DNA of 6,525 bases from an uncultured Olsenella sp. (GCA_947253595.1 CAMXZR010000085.1:1-6525); one strand, 5' to 3'. Positions 1-6,300 are shown, counted from the first letter of the stretch. Made by a program: numbers and translations. Notes: generated by a model not told the origin, from the letters alone.

Positions 1-51
1 GATCTACACAAGGAGTATCGTCGGCAGCGTCAGAATGTGTATAAGAGACAG
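1..51 (+). other. Illumina Nextera i5 adapter left in the assembly (not genomic)
   Basis: Bases 1-9 match the end of the P5 flow-cell oligo, 10-17 read AAGGAGTA (an 8-base i5 index, which I recall as Nextera S507/N507), 18-33 match the read-1 adapter, and the transposase mosaic end finishes at base 51 with ATAAGAGACAG. The only departure from the standard sequence is one extra A at 34/35, which looks like a sequencing or assembly error. Genomic sequence therefore starts at about base 52. Any ORF crossing this point carries adapter-encoded residues: MCIRDS on the plus strand and a CLLYTF tail on the minus strand. The match comes from knowledge of the adapter and was not searched. Confidence 0.97.
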
Positions 52-704
52 CTCAGCTCCTGATAGGTGGGCAGGTAACGGAAGGGGAGGGTGCCCTGGT
101 AGGGGAGGTTGTCCTCGAAGTCCGCCACGAGGCGGGCCTGTGCGGCAAAGAGCCTGCTCCCGCGCAGGAGGGCGCCATGTTCGTCGTAGCTGCTCTCGAG
201 GTCGCGGAGTCGTGTGAGCGTCGGGGGTAGGGTGGAGTGGGGCAGGGCGCGGGCGGCGTCGCGCGGGAGTGGCTGCTGGTCGAAGCGGGCCTGGGACTGG
301 TAGGCCCTGCGAGCTCGCTCGGCTCGGGTCGAGGCGATGGAGCGCTCCCGCCGTGGTCTGTCGGCTGTGGTGCGTTGCGCGCCCAGGGAACGCTCGGCCG
401 ACGCGGGTTGCCCTGCTCCGGCGGGGTGCGCGACCGAGTCGGGACGTCCTCCCGAGATGGGGTGCGCGACCGAGTCGGGACGTCCCGTCGGCGTGGAACG
501 TTCTGCTCCGGCGTGGCGTTCCTCTCGCTCGCGCCGCCAGTCGGAGCCCTTTCTGAGGATGGGTTGGTCGGAGTACGAACGCTCGCTGAAGCGCGCTCCG
601 CCGCGGCGGCGTTCGACATCGAGGACGCGCTGGACGATGTCCTGGACGAGCGTGTCCAGATCGGCCCGGGGGCGACCCCCCTCCCCATTGCTCTGGCCGT
701 CCAT
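52..704 (-). CDS. TerB N-terminal domain protein, 3' part missing at contig edge
   Basis: The ATG at 704-702 is preceded by GGGAGG at a spacing of about five bases. A GTG six bases upstream overlaps that Shine-Dalgarno and is unlikely to be used. About 217 native residues remain before the frame runs into adapter. Residues 1-30 are a short acidic/amphipathic segment (DLDTLVQDIVQRVLDVERR). Residues 35-150 are a low-complexity, Arg/Pro/Ala/Ser-rich, probably disordered linker with a duplicated 12-residue unit (GRPDSVAHP). From about residue 183 the pattern FAAQARLVADFED, then PFRYLPTYQEL, resembles the opening of TerB_N (PF13208), found in large proteins that often also carry TerB_C and are loosely tied to tellurite-resistance or stress and defence loci. 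The exact role of that family is unknown. The gene is divergent from the nuclease-like gene at 1125. The TerB_N call is by remembered pattern only; the coding call is firmer, resting on frame, ribosome binding site and promoter. Confidence 0.68.
423..494 (-). repeat. Two-copy 36-bp tandem repeat inside the TerB_N-type gene
   Basis: A 27-base stretch at 423-449 is repeated without mismatch at 459-485, giving a 36-base (12-residue) period. In the protein it encodes GRPDSVAHPISG followed by GRPDSVAHPAGA. The period is a multiple of three, so copy-number change would keep the frame. It lies in the disordered linker, where such expansion is tolerated. Confidence 0.85.
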
Positions 705-737
705 GCGCACCTCCCTCGCTCGTCGTCGCCTGTCACG

Positions 738-766
738 ATTCTACCCACGGCGCGGGACAAAGGGAA
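738..766 (-). promoter_or_regulatory. Possible sigma-70-type promoter of the TerB_N-type gene
   Basis: On the minus strand a TAGAAT -10 (738-743, five of six consensus bases) follows a weak TTCCCT -35 (761-766) at 17-base spacing. A start site near 731 would give a leader of roughly 26 bases ending in the GGGAGG ribosome binding site. An 8-bp palindrome, ACACGTGT (767-774), sits just upstream of the -35 and could be a protein site or chance. The assignment is by eye; the -35 is poor. Confidence 0.42.
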
Positions 767-827
767 CACGTGTACGAAGAATGCCGGGATGCCCGGGTGA
801 TGCGGGGCCTCGGCCCGTCTGCGTCAG

Positions 828-919
828 GGAAGACTGCGCATTGGATTGCTTTCAGGTGGAGTCGAACAGGGCAAACGCCGTCCGCCTCCATAATTCGGAG
901 CTACCGTGCGCAGTTTTCC
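828..919 (+). repeat. Structured repeat element, copy A (92 bp, hairpin-bounded)
   Basis: The ends are an inverted repeat: GGAAGACTGCGCA (828-840) against TGCGCAGTTTTCC (907-919), 13 positions pairing as RNA with a single G-U. Inside, GTGGAG (856-861) can pair with CTCCAT (886-891), again with one G-U. The right half (869-917) is a 49-base core that recurs at 2157-2205 with 41 identities; all eight differences are C/T or G/A changes. This is direct observation. A dispersed REP- or MITE-like element, or a structured RNA or terminator, are possible readings. No protein is encoded in it. Confidence 0.85.
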
Positions 920-1124
920 TCGTTGGCGCGCCTGGCTTGTGGTGTTTGCGTGCGTCGCAGAGGACCGTTCCGGTCGGACAGGGTTCCCACACGTTGCGTT
1001 GTCGGGCTCACGATACCTTCTAACAGGCAAAATACAGGTCCTTCGAATTTGCGTGCAGCTGGTGCCAGTGTGCCGTCAGCTGCGGGCGTGCTTCCTGCCA
1101 GCTCGATCTCGTATCAAGGGCCCT

Positions 1125-2117
1125 ATGACCATCTGCCTCGCTGGGCAGAGCGCCGTGAGCTTGATGCGCATGATTCGTCAGGTCGGCGGCTCGAGCCCCT
1201 ATAGTTCCCTCTGCTTCTCGCCGGACGTCGGCGACAGGGCCCTCCTTGCACAGATGTCCTGCCTGCTTGGCAGTTCGCCCGACAGACCACTCGAACTGCT
1301 GTTCACGGACCCCTCGCGCCGCATGCGCCGTCGCGGGGTCCGTTCGCGCGTCTGGTCGACCCCGTTGCCGCCCGGAGGCGTCCGATTGGTCTCTGGTGGG
1401 CTCATGCAGACGGCTGGCCTCGAGGTCGCATCGGTGCAGATCGCACAGGATACGGCTTCCCTCCAGGGGCTGGAGGGGCTCTTCGGCCTGGTCGACCTCT
1501 TCAACGAGTTCTGCGGAAGCTATGCACGCGACCCCCTGGACCCTCAGCGGGGCAATTGTGCGTTCAATCTGCGCGCATTCACGGATGTGGCGCACGCCAG
1601 GAGTACCCTTGCGGAACTTGGCGGGGCATCGGGTCTGACCCTGGCGCGGAGGGCGGCCTCGCTTGCGCGCGATGGTGCCGCATCCCCTATGGAGTCCCTG
1701 CTCGCAACGCTGTTCGGAAGTCCGGCAGAACTGGGTGGAATTCCGCTTGGCCGCATGCTGCTCAACTGTCCGCTCGAACGCACCGCTGCTCAGAGTCGCG
1801 TGGCGACCAACCGGCGCATGCGGCCCGACGTCTACTTCCCCGACCTCGGAATCGCCTTCGAGTACAACGGCAGCCTCTGGCACCATTCCACAGAGGCGCG
1901 CCTGGACGACACCGATCGCATCCAGGACTACGTAAGCTGCGGCGTGCTCATGTATCCCCTGTCCAGCAGGAACGTCTGCTCGGTCGATGCGGTCAACGCG
2001 TTCGCGCGCAAGGTCGTCGAGGGGTCGCGTGCGCGCGAGGGCAACGCATGGGCGCGACGCATGCGGACCATCATCGATGACCCCGACCTGGTGCGGCGAA
2101 GGGCGTGCATGCTCTGA
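1125..2117 (+). CDS. DUF559/Vsr-like nuclease-fold protein (330 aa), Coriobacteriia-type
   Basis: The frame is open further upstream, but the ATG at 1125 has AAGGG four bases before it. The upstream extension looks non-coding (it starts in repeat A), so 330 residues is preferred. Residues 1-180 are an accessory domain with an FNEFCGSYA stretch (126-134), seen in what I remember as a widespread Coriobacteriia family. SPMESLL (187-193) is the boundary motif common before DUF559-like domains. Then come RPDVYFPDLG and FEYNGSLWHH (about 233-254): an acidic residue D235, then E246 and a His pair, the core strand pattern of very-short-patch-repair/DUF559 folds within the PD-(D/E)XK class. The Lys of the classic motif is replaced (EYN), so cleavage activity is uncertain. 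No partner gene is adjacent, and the gene sits alone between repeats A and B. Its stop codon lies within repeat B. Cellular role unknown; DNA-end or defence-related processing is only a guess from the fold. Confidence 0.8.
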   Translation: MTICLAGQSAVSLMRMIRQVGGSSPYSSLCFSPDVGDRALLAQMSCLLGSSPDRPLELLFTDPSRRMRRRGVRSRVWSTPLPPGGVRLVSGGLMQTAGLEVASVQIAQDTASLQGLEGLFGLVDLFNEFCGSYARDPLDPQRGNCAFNLRAFTDVAHARSTLAELGGASGLTLARRAASLARDGAASPMESLLATLFGSPAELGGIPLGRMLLNCPLERTAAQSRVATNRRMRPDVYFPDLGIAFEYNGSLWHHSTEARLDDTDRIQDYVSCGVLMYPLSSRNVCSVDAVNAFARKVVEGSRAREGNAWARRMRTIIDDPDLVRRRACML

Positions 2118-2207
2118 AAAAGTGCGCACGGTTTTCTGAGGAGTGGAGTGAATCCTGGGCAAACGTTGTTTGTCTCCACAATTCGAAGCTATCGTGCGCA
2201 GTTTTTC
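2116..2207 (+). repeat. Structured repeat element, copy B (92 bp, overlaps a stop codon)
   Basis: Same orientation and length as copy A. The outer arms are GAAAAAGTGCGCACG (2116-2130) and CGTGCGCAGTTTTTC (2193-2207), pairing at 14 of 15 positions. The inner arms GTGGAG (2143-2148) and CTCCAC (2174-2179) pair fully, where copy A uses a G-U at the end. The left arm begins within the TGA stop (2115-2117) of the upstream gene. The right arm ends in five T residues, so the folded plus-strand RNA could act as a terminator for that gene; this is inference. It lies 11 bases from the purL terminator. Confidence 0.87.
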
Positions 2208-2254
2208 GCCCAAAAGTTGGCCGGGGCACGAAGATCGCCCTCCGTGCCCCGGCC
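2208..2254 (-). terminator. Intrinsic terminator of purL
   Basis: A perfect 12-bp stem, GGCCGGGGCACG (2219-2230) with CGTGCCCCGGCC (2243-2254), encloses a 12-base loop. Read on the minus strand it starts 25 bases after the purL stop and is followed by AACTTTTGG, a short T tract. On the plus strand the stem is followed by GAAAGCC, with no T tract, so it mainly serves purL. It could also block read-through from the convergent gene by structure alone. Confidence 0.82.
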
Positions 2255-2279
2255 GAAAGCCTTCCACCCCGAGCCGACC

Positions 2280-5200
2280 CTACCCGAAGTACGCCACGCC
2301 TCCCTCGAAGAGCGGCTGGTAATGGTTGCCGGGGACATTGGCGAAGTTGCCCGGCGTGTAGCGTTCGCTGTGACCCATCTTGCCGAGGACGCGGCCGTCC
2401 GGGCTGGTGATACCCTCGATGGCCAGCACCGACCCGTTGGGGTTCACGTCGAGCCCCATGCCCGGCACGCCCGCCTCGTCCACGTACTGCGTGGCCACCT
2501 GCCCTGCCGTGGCCATCTGGGAGAGCAGCTCGTCGGAGGCCACGAAGCGGCCCTCTCCGTGGCTGATCGCGATGGTGTGCACTTCCCCAACCTCGCACTG
2601 GGACAGCCAGGGCGAGAGGTTCGAGGCGACGCGCGTGCGCACGAGCCTGCTCTGGTGGCGTCCGATGCTGTTGAAGGTGAGGGTGGGGCAGCCCTCGTCC
2701 ATGGGGCGGATGTCCCCGTAGGGTACGAGGCCCAGCTTGACCAGGGCCTGGAAGCCATTGCATATGCCTAGCATCAGACCGTCGCGCGCCTGCAGCAGGT
2801 TGCGTACGGCCTCGGTGACGGCAGGTGCTCGGAAGAAGGCGGTGATGAACTTTGCCGAGCCGTCGGGCTCGTCTCCGCCGCTGAACCCGCCGGGAATCAT
2901 GACGATCTGGCTCTGCCCGATCTGCCTCACGAGTTCCTCGGTGCTCTGGGCGACTTCCTCAGGCGAGAGGTTGCGAATCACCAGGGTGCTGACCTCGGCC
3001 CCGGCGCGCTCGAAGGCCTGCGCGGAGTCGTACTCGCAGTTGTTGCCCGGGAAGACGGGAATCACCACGCGGGGCCTGGCCAGCCTGACGGCGGGAACCG
3101 GACGCGCGACGCCGGTCGTCGCGACGTCGAAGCTCGGCGCCTCGACGGCCTCGCCCTCGGAGCGGTAGGGGAAGACGGGCTCGAGCCTTGCCTCCCAATC
3201 CTCCTGGAGCGGAGCGAGATCGACCCGCCGCCCCTCGATGCCGAGGACGTAGTCCTCGCAGCTGCGGCCGATCTGGCGCAACTCGAGGCCCTCGGCACCC
3301 GCAGGCACGAAGGTGGATTCGCCCAGCTCGAGCACGAAGCTGCCGTACGCGGGACGGAAGAGCTCATCTGCGGCGAAGCCGTCATCCAACAGGATGCCCA
3401 GCTGGTTGCCCACTGCCATCTTGAACAGGGTCTCGGCCAGGCAGCCATAGCCGGGGGTCGAGGCGGCGAGTGCCTCTCCCCAGCTGATGCGCTCCTGGAC
3501 GAAGTCGAGCACGGCCAGGAGCGACCCAGGCTCGGGCGTGATGCCGTCGGCCTGGTAGTGGGGGCTGACCAGCAGCAACTTGGAGCCGGCGCGCTTGAGT
3601 TCGGGACTGGTCACGCGGTCGACCTTGCCCACCGCAGTCGCGAACGAGACCAGGGTCGGGGGGACGTCCAGGTCCTCGAAGGAGCCGGACATGGAGTCCT
3701 TGCCGCCGATGGCCCCGACGCCCAGGTCCGCCTGGGCCATGAGCGCGCCGAGTAGCGCCGCGACGGGCTTGCCCCAGCGCTCGGGCACGTCGCGCAAGCG
3801 CTCGAAGTACTCCTGGAAGGTGAGGTAGGTGTCCTGCCTCCTGAGGCCGGCGGCCACGAGGCGGCAGAGGGACTCCACGACGGAGAGGTACGCGCCCGCG
3901 AACTGGTTGGCGCTCATGAGGTAGGGGTTGAAGCCCCAGGCCATGCCGCTCACGCTGGTGGTCCGCCCGTCGACAGGGAGCTTGGCCACCATGGCCATGC
4001 TGGGGGTGAGCTGGGTGCGGCCGCCGAAGGGCATGAGCACCGTCGACGCGCCGATGGTCGAGTCGAAGCGCTCGGAGAGGCCCTTGTTCGAGGCGACGTT
4101 GAGGTCGCGCAGGACGGAGCGCAGCCGCTCCTCCGCGGTCGCTCCCTCCCAGCTCGGTGCCCAGCCGCCCTGCTGCTCGACGTGCGCGACCTGGTGTTTG
4201 GCCGCGCCGTTGGAGTCCAGGAAGTTGCGGCTGACGTCCACGATGGTCTGGCCCTGCCAGCCCATGCGGAGTCTGCGCTCCTCGGTTACCTCTGCGACGA
4301 CGGTCGCCTCGAGGTTCTCCTCTGCGGCATAGCCCATGAACTCGTCGACGTCCCCGGGGGCCAGCGCCACGGCCATGCGCTCCTGCGACTCGCTGATGGC
4401 GAGCTCGGTGCCGTCCAGGCCCTCGTACTTCTTGGGGACCGCGTCGAGGTCGATCAGGAGACCGTCCGCGAGCTCGCCGATGGCGACGGAGACCCCGCCC
4501 GCGCCGAAGTCGTTGCAGCGCTTGATCAGGCGGCAGGCGTCCTCGCGGCGGAAGAGGCGCTGGAGCTTGCGCTCGATGGGCGCGTTGCCCTTCTGGACCT
4601 CGGCACCGTCCTTGGCGAGCGACTCGACATTGTGGGCCTTGGAGGAGCCCGTCGCCCCGCCGATGCCGTCGCGGCCGGTGCGCCCGCCCAGAAGGACGAT
4701 CCTGTCGCCAGGCGCGGGCGTCTCGCGCCTGACGTGGCTCGCAGGCGTGGCTCCCACCACGGCACCGACCTCCATGCGCTTCGCCACGTAGCCGGGGTGG
4801 TAGAGCTCGCTCACCTGGCCCGTGGCGAGCCCGATCTGGTTGCCGTAGGAGGAGTAGCCTGCGGCGGCGGTGGTCACGAGCTTGCGCTGGGGGAGCTTCC
4901 CCTCGAGCGTCTGGCTCACGGGGACCAGCGGGTCGGCCGCGCCAGTCACGCGCATGGCCTGGTAGACGTAGCTGCGACCGCTCAGCGGGTCGCGGATGGC
5001 CCCGCCGATGCAGGTCGCCGCCCCGCCGAAGGGCTCGATCTCGGTCGGGTGGTTGTGGGTCTCGTTCTTGAAGAGGAAGAGCCAGTCCTCGTCGCGGCCA
5101 TCCACGTCGACCTTCACCTTCACGGTGCAGGCGTTTATCTCCTCGGACTCGTCGAGGTTTCTCAGGATGCCGCGGGACCTGAGCCACTTTGCGCCGATGG

Positions 5201-6011
5201 TGCCCATGTCCATGAGGCAAAGCGGCTTCTGGTCGCGACCCAGCTCGTGGCGCATCCGCAGGTAGCGGTCGAAGGCCGCACGGACTACCTCGTCGTCGAT
5301 CCGGACGTCATCCAGCTCGGTGCCAAATGTGGTGTGGCGGCAGTGGTCAGACCAGTAGGTGTCGACCATACGTATCTCGGTGATTGTGGGGTCGCGCTTC
5401 TCGCTGGCGAAGTACTCCTGGCAGAAGCCGAGGTCGGCGAGGTCCATGGCCAGGCCGAGCTCGTCGATCATAGCCTGGAGGCCGTCGGGCCCCAGCTCGC
5501 GGAAGCCGTCGAGGGTCTGGACCATGGGCGGCTTGGGATGGCTGCCCCTGAGGGTCTTGCGGGTCTCGAGCGAGGCCTCGCGGGCCTCGACGGGGTTGAT
5601 CACGTAGTCCTTCACGGCGGCGACGTCGGCGTCGGAGAGGCCGCCTTCGAGGTAGTAGAGCTTGGCCGACGCGACGAGGGGACGCTCGCCCTGGCTGATG
5701 AGCTGCACGCACTGCGCAGCGGAGTCCGCGCGCTGGTCGAACTGGCCGGGAAGGAACTCGACGGCGAAGACGGCCGTGCCCCTGCCTGCGGCGGGGCGGC
5801 GCGTGCTGGCGACGTCGGACTGGGGCTCGCTGAAGACGGTGGGGATGCACTGCCGAAAGAGCTCGCGCGAGATTCCCTCCACGTCGTAGCGGTTCACGAT
5901 CCGCAGGTGCTCGAGCCTCCTCACCCCCAGGATCTCCCTGAGCTCGCGTTCGAGCTGCCGTGCCTCGACGTCGAATCCGGGCTTCTTCTCCACATAGACG
6001 CGAGAGACCAT
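2280..6011 (-). CDS. purL: Phosphoribosylformylglycinamidine synthase, single-chain (1243 aa)
   Basis: Fourth step of de novo purine synthesis in the cytosol: FGAR, ATP and glutamine give FGAM, ADP, phosphate and glutamate. The ATG at 6011 has GGAAGG eight bases upstream; an in-frame TTG at 6065 lacks a ribosome binding site. Order by residue: PurS-like N-terminus (1-180); first synthase half with SDHCRH (221-226), NETHNHP (316-322), GAGGVSVA (503-510) and SESQERM (540-546); second, structural half with GGKDSMSGS (769-777); class I glutamine amidotransferase from about 980 with GNNCEYD (989-995), GGFSGGDE (1041-1048), nucleophile Cys1084 in GICNGFQ, and His1214/Glu1216 in GHSER. All catalytic positions are present and the length matches the clostridial-type single-chain family (TIGR01857, about 1240), not the split actinomycete PurL/PurQ/PurS. 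No other pur gene is adjacent. Terminators on both sides suggest a monocistronic transcript. Confidence 0.98.
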   Translation of the reverse strand: MVSRVYVEKKPGFDVEARQLERELREILGVRRLEHLRIVNRYDVEGISRELFRQCIPTVFSEPQSDVASTRRPAAGRGTAVFAVEFLPGQFDQRADSAAQCVQLISQGERPLVASAKLYYLEGGLSDADVAAVKDYVINPVEAREASLETRKTLRGSHPKPPMVQTLDGFRELGPDGLQAMIDELGLAMDLADLGFCQEYFASEKRDPTITEIRMVDTYWSDHCRHTTFGTELDDVRIDDEVVRAAFDRYLRMRHELGRDQKPLCLMDMGTIGAKWLRSRGILRNLDESEEINACTVKVKVDVDGRDEDWLFLFKNETHNHPTEIEPFGGAATCIGGAIRDPLSGRSYVYQAMRVTGAADPLVPVSQTLEGKLPQRKLVTTAAAGYSSYGNQIGLATGQVSELYHPGYVAKRMEVGAVVGATPASHVRRETPAPGDRIVLLGGRTGRDGIGGATGSSKAHNVESLAKDGAEVQKGNAPIERKLQRLFRREDACRLIKRCNDFGAGGVSVAIGELADGLLIDLDAVPKKYEGLDGTELAISESQERMAVALAPGDVDEFMGYAAEENLEATVVAEVTEERRLRMGWQGQTIVDVSRNFLDSNGAAKHQVAHVEQQGGWAPSWEGATAEERLRSVLRDLNVASNKGLSERFDSTIGASTVLMPFGGRTQLTPSMAMVAKLPVDGRTTSVSGMAWGFNPYLMSANQFAGAYLSVVESLCRLVAAGLRRQDTYLTFQEYFERLRDVPERWGKPVAALLGALMAQADLGVGAIGGKDSMSGSFEDLDVPPTLVSFATAVGKVDRVTSPELKRAGSKLLLVSPHYQADGITPEPGSLLAVLDFVQERISWGEALAASTPGYGCLAETLFKMAVGNQLGILLDDGFAADELFRPAYGSFVLELGESTFVPAGAEGLELRQIGRSCEDYVLGIEGRRVDLAPLQEDWEARLEPVFPYRSEGEAVEAPSFDVATTGVARPVPAVRLARPRVVIPVFPGNNCEYDSAQAFERAGAEVSTLVIRNLSPEEVAQSTEELVRQIGQSQIVMIPGGFSGGDEPDGSAKFITAFFRAPAVTEAVRNLLQARDGLMLGICNGFQALVKLGLVPYGDIRPMDEGCPTLTFNSIGRHQSRLVRTRVASNLSPWLSQCEVGEVHTIAISHGEGRFVASDELLSQMATAGQVATQYVDEAGVPGMGLDVNPNGSVLAIEGITSPDGRVLGKMGHSERYTPGNFANVPGNHYQPLFEGGVAYFG

Positions 6012-6064
6012 GGGTCCTACCTTCCGACGATTCGTTGCTTGGGCGGTGAGGTGCGGGCGAGTCA

Positions 6065-6095
6065 ATGATACGCGCCGGACGAGGATGTCGGCGCG
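6065..6095 (-). promoter_or_regulatory. Possible purL promoter with overlapping GC-rich inverted repeat
   Basis: On the minus strand TATCAT (6065-6070) is a five-of-six -10 candidate, with CCGACA (6086-6091) as a partial -35 at a short 15-base spacing. The spacer is covered by a perfect 7-bp inverted repeat, CGCGCCG (6071-6077) with CGGCGCG (6089-6095), which could be an operator or a chance GC palindrome. A start near 6058 would leave a leader of about 47 bases before ATG 6011 and would exclude the TTG at 6065 as start. I see no purine riboswitch or clear PurR box here. Confidence 0.3.
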
Positions 6096-6120
6096 ATGCC
6101 GGAGGTCTTGTCATGAGGGC

Positions 6121-6163
6121 GAAAGAATGATGCCCCAGACGGGTCGTATTCGCCTGGGGCATC
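6121..6163 (-). terminator. Intrinsic terminator after the small membrane peptide gene
   Basis: GATGCCCCAG (6129-6138) pairs perfectly with CTGGGGCATC (6154-6163), a 10-bp stem with a 15-base loop. On the minus strand the stem is followed by ATTCTTTC, a moderate T tract; on the plus strand it is followed by GGCGGGC. It therefore ends minus-strand transcription coming from the right-edge genes, 20 bases past the stop at 6184, and insulates purL from them. Confidence 0.72.
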
Positions 6164-6183
6164 GGCGGGCTATGGGCGATGGG

Positions 6184-6300
6184 CTACCTGAGGTTCTTGA
6201 AGAAACTCTCAATGGCGTCTCTGAAATGGCCCAGGTTCAGGATGAGAGAAACGATGATTGACCCAATGACCAGCAAAACGAGCAGCCCAGGGATGGACAT
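6184..6300 (-). CDS. Small single-span membrane peptide (38 aa), unknown function
   Basis: ATG at 6300-6298, TAG at 6186-6184. TAGGAG lies just upstream (AGGAG at 6305-6309, four-base gap). Residues 3-22 are almost entirely Ile/Leu/Val/Gly/Ser, enough for one membrane helix. The C-terminus, GHFRDAIESFFKNLR, would form a basic amphipathic helix, so an N-out/C-in orientation is likely. It follows the partial gene at 6308 with overlapping signals and is followed by a terminator, so the two form one transcript. The family is not recognised. The architecture (membrane helix, turn, amphipathic helix) recalls type I toxin peptides, short holin-like toxins and a minimal TatA-like fold, but TatA's FG hinge is absent and no antisense RNA is evident. 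It could equally be an immunity or accessory peptide for its upstream neighbour. It is real if the ribosome binding site and the dense hydrophobic pattern are not chance. Confidence 0.66.
   Translation of the reverse strand: MSIPGLLVLLVIGSIIVSLILNLGHFRDAIESFFKNLR

Larger units (their letters stand above)
711..1124. other. Divergent intergenic region (414 bp)
   Basis: This stretch separates two divergently transcribed genes. It holds the minus-strand promoter candidate (738-766), small GC hairpins around 784-817 (CCGGG/CCCGG and GGGCC/GGCCC), structured repeat copy A (828-919), and about 200 bases ending at the Shine-Dalgarno of the gene at 1125. I see no convincing plus-strand promoter in 920-1124. 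Reading frames that cross this region have no ribosome binding site and pass through the repeat, so I treat it as non-coding. Confidence 0.6.

Noticed and set aside
35..217. Small plus-strand ORF starting MCIRDS
   Set aside because: The start codon and first residues are adapter sequence; the rest is antisense to the TerB_N-type gene.
1021..1062. Third degenerate copy of the repeat core
   Set aside because: Only short matches (GCAAA, TTCGAA-like) without the hairpin arms; indistinguishable from chance.
906..1124. 73-codon N-terminal extension of the nuclease-like gene
   Set aside because: It begins inside repeat A, has no ribosome binding site, and its residues do not look like a domain; ATG 1125 has AAGGG upstream.
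828..2207. CRISPR array
   Set aside because: Only two copies about 1.29 kb apart with a gene between them; no regular short spacing and no cas genes.
828..2207. Integron attC sites around a gene cassette
   Set aside because: Size and folding are reminiscent, but the terminal RYYYAAC/GTTRRRY boxes are missing and no integrase is in view.
1020..2267. Minus-strand 415-codon frame opposite the nuclease-like gene
   Set aside because: It starts in the purL terminator/repeat B area with no ribosome binding site and lies antisense to a better supported gene. Its KLRTIASNCG segment is just repeat B translated; the same happens with repeat A in the minus-strand frame at 824-1030.
3382..5220. Minus-strand 612-codon frame inside purL
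   Set aside because: Out of frame with purL; an Arg/Gly/Pro-rich translation typical of a shifted GC-rich coding frame.
6012..6065. 18-codon purL extension from TTG 6065
   Set aside because: There is no Shine-Dalgarno before the TTG, the codon overlaps the -10 candidate, and family proteins begin close to the RVYVEKKPGF segment; ATG 6011 has GGAAGG.
4182..6068. Long plus-strand open frame (628 codons) opposite purL
   Set aside because: Antisense to a fully conserved enzyme. Long shadow frames are expected on the opposite strand of high-GC genes; its Ala/Val/Leu/Gly/Asp-rich composition is that of a shadow.
6012..6128. Purine riboswitch or PurR box upstream of purL
   Set aside because: The leader implied by the promoter is about 47 bases, too short for a purine aptamer, and no clear conserved PurR motif is visible.
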